DNA from: Conidiobolus incongruus B7586
Taxonomy: Eukaryota > Entomophthoromycota > Entomophthoromycetes > Entomophthorales > Conidiobolaceae
DNA length: 22,103 nucleotides
Assembly (NCBI GenBank): GCA_000697335.1
Contig: JNEM01006419.1
Location: forward strand, 1-22,103
Direction: 5' to 3'
Part shown: positions 21,140 to 22,103 of the stretch, piece by piece
How positions within the stretch are numbered: position 1 is the stretch's first letter
How the letters are laid out: the number at the start of each line of letters is the position of its first letter
Notes under the pieces: generated by a model
Told to the model about the DNA's origin: nothing
The model's input: the letters and a program-made list of their open reading frames with translations, nothing else
Databases searched by the model: none
Translations under genes and position numbers: made by a program

Positions 21140-21560
21140 AATCATAAAACAACATTAGGGGGATAATTTACTGTAAAAATATAAACTCTTAAATAATTAG
21201 AAAAAACCATTAAAGAAAGATATTACTTAAAAAATTAAGTTTGATTAATAAGAGAAAAGCTTTTTTAACTAAAATAAAAACCTTTTATAAAGTAATTAAT
21301 TAAGAAACTTAATGGGATATACTTAAATATATTCAAAATCACTAAAGAAAAATAAATCCATAAGTTATTATAATATTTTAATTTTTAAATAAAACTTTAA
21401 TTAATTAATAGTGTTAATTTTAATAATATGTTTTTTAATATTTATAATACAACAATTATAATTGATAATATCTTTTATTATATAATTAAATGTTTTTATC
21501 AAAAGAAATAATCTTTTAAAACTTATTTTAACTTATTTTAATCTTAAATAATAAATGTTT
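21140..21560 (+). other. possible degenerate coding relic, family unknown
   Basis: In one plus-strand frame this AT-rich stretch reads as short lysine- and leucine-rich peptides (for example LEKTIKERYYLKN) separated by many stops. This is the look of an old coding sequence that lost its G+C. It is certainly broken. No domain was recognised and the element type is not known. Chance cannot be excluded in DNA this rich in A. Confidence 0.25.
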
Positions 21561-21574
21561 CTATTTTAAAACTC

Positions 21575-22103
21575 TACACTGACTTGCAAAAGTGAGTCAT
21601 AAAATCAAAAATATATATATTTTAATTAATAACTAAAACAATTGTATATATTAGATTACTTGAAACTATAATATATAATTAAGGTATATTATTTAATAAT
21701 AAATAAATATATTTAGATATATTTAGTAAACTATTAGCAAAAATATTAACCCTTAATATTTAACCAAGGTGAGTCATAAATTTGCAGGTTTTTGAGATAA
21801 GGGGATATATTTAACAATATATAACCATATCTTTTTTCTCTCTTTGCTATTATTTTATATAATATTTTACAGATATACTAAATTCTTTTTATTAGTATCA
21901 TTATGCCTAAATCCCTCTCTAAAAAAATCCACTTGTGCATCAATCAACTTTATAAAGAAGGTAAATCAACTTGTGATATTGCTAGAATTACTAGTGTTAG
22001 CTAGTCTACTGTAGCTAAGGTTGTTAAGAATAGCAATAAAGAAACATTTAAACCTAAACTTGGGTGTGCTAGGATCATGGATGAACATGATGAGAAGTAT
22101 ATC
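21575..22103 (+). mobile_element. Tc1/mariner transposon, copy 2, truncated by window edge
   Basis: Begins CACTGACTTGC at 21577 after a TA and matches copy 1 base for base in length over 527 positions (offset 21201, no gaps). There are 19 differences, all transitions. The outer repeat (21577-21613) and the inner repeat (21768-21793) are both present. The orientation is the same as copy 1. The rest of the element lies outside the window. Confidence 0.95.
21903..22103 (+). pseudogene. Tc1 transposase, partial, copy 2
   Basis: The first 67 codons of the transposase are visible from an intact ATG. They read MPKSLSKKIHLCINQLYKEG and onward through the helix-turn-helix (DIARITSVS then STVAKVV). 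One in-frame TAG (after SVS, most likely a former Gln codon) is shared with copy 1, so the family was already damaged before both copies were made, or the same site was hit twice. This copy is much better preserved than copy 1. The state of its catalytic domain cannot be seen here. Confidence 0.85.

Larger units (their letters stand above)
18511..21574. other. long AT-rich block with old repeat traces
   Basis: About 3 kb of almost pure A+T DNA with no gene. It includes repeat R copy 2 (18702-19000), a segment matching the left edge of the window inverted (20462-20549), and a plus-strand stretch at about 21140-21560 that looks like a heavily degenerated former coding sequence. A 70-codon open frame at 18533-18745 on the minus strand is low-complexity and lies partly inside the repeat, so it is not called. 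Confidence 0.5.

Noticed and set aside
1-22103. CRISPR arrays, rRNA genes, tRNA genes, LTR elements
   Set aside because: No regularly spaced repeats, no rRNA or tRNA patterns, and no paired long terminal repeats with primer-site or polypurine features were seen.

Overview
This window is extremely AT-rich eukaryotic DNA. It holds three intact single-exon genes for seven-transmembrane receptors, two decayed relatives of them, and two copies of a Tc1/mariner transposon, one complete and one cut by the window edge. All five receptor loci lie on the minus strand. The intronless class A-like receptors with unusual motifs, the very low GC content, the small Tc1 elements and a mutation pattern like fungal repeat-induced point mutation (RIP) best fit an early-diverging fungus. 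A Conidiobolus-type (Entomophthoromycotina) genome is my best guess, from general knowledge of the family A-like receptors in that group. An amoeba or another AT-rich protist cannot be excluded from sequence alone.

Layout. Positions 1-375 and 1950-2640 are nearly pure A+T. Between them sits a complete 1572-bp Tc1 element (376-1947), flanked by TA and carrying a transposase gene ruined by C-to-T and G-to-A changes. The receptor array runs from about 2640 to 18510: a truncated receptor pseudogene (2640-3010, closest to receptor A), receptor A (5061-6014), receptor B (10461-11405), receptor C (14295-15236) and a full-length but decayed pseudogene (about 17725-18510, closest to receptor C). The spacers of 2 to 4.4 kb show no convincing genes. 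From about 18530 to 21576 there is again nearly pure A+T DNA with traces of old repeats. A second copy of the same Tc1 element starts at 21577 and runs off the right edge.

How the parts fit together. The receptors look like a tandem family growing by local duplication and losing members at both ends, where the array meets AT-rich, transposon-bearing blocks. Each pseudogene resembles the intact gene next to it. The three intact proteins (317, 314 and 313 residues) share a fixed set of departures from textbook class A receptors: Glu instead of Asp in TM2, Leu-Arg-Tyr/Phe instead of Asp-Arg-Tyr at the end of TM3, no CWxP in TM6, and an NP in TM7 without the usual Tyr. The cysteine pair for the extracellular disulfide and a helix-8-type cysteine are kept. 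The two transposon copies differ at 19 of 527 comparable positions, every one a transition. With the stop codons of copy 1, which fit former Gln, Trp or Arg codons, this suggests a RIP-like or methylation-driven process that may also explain the AT-rich blocks.
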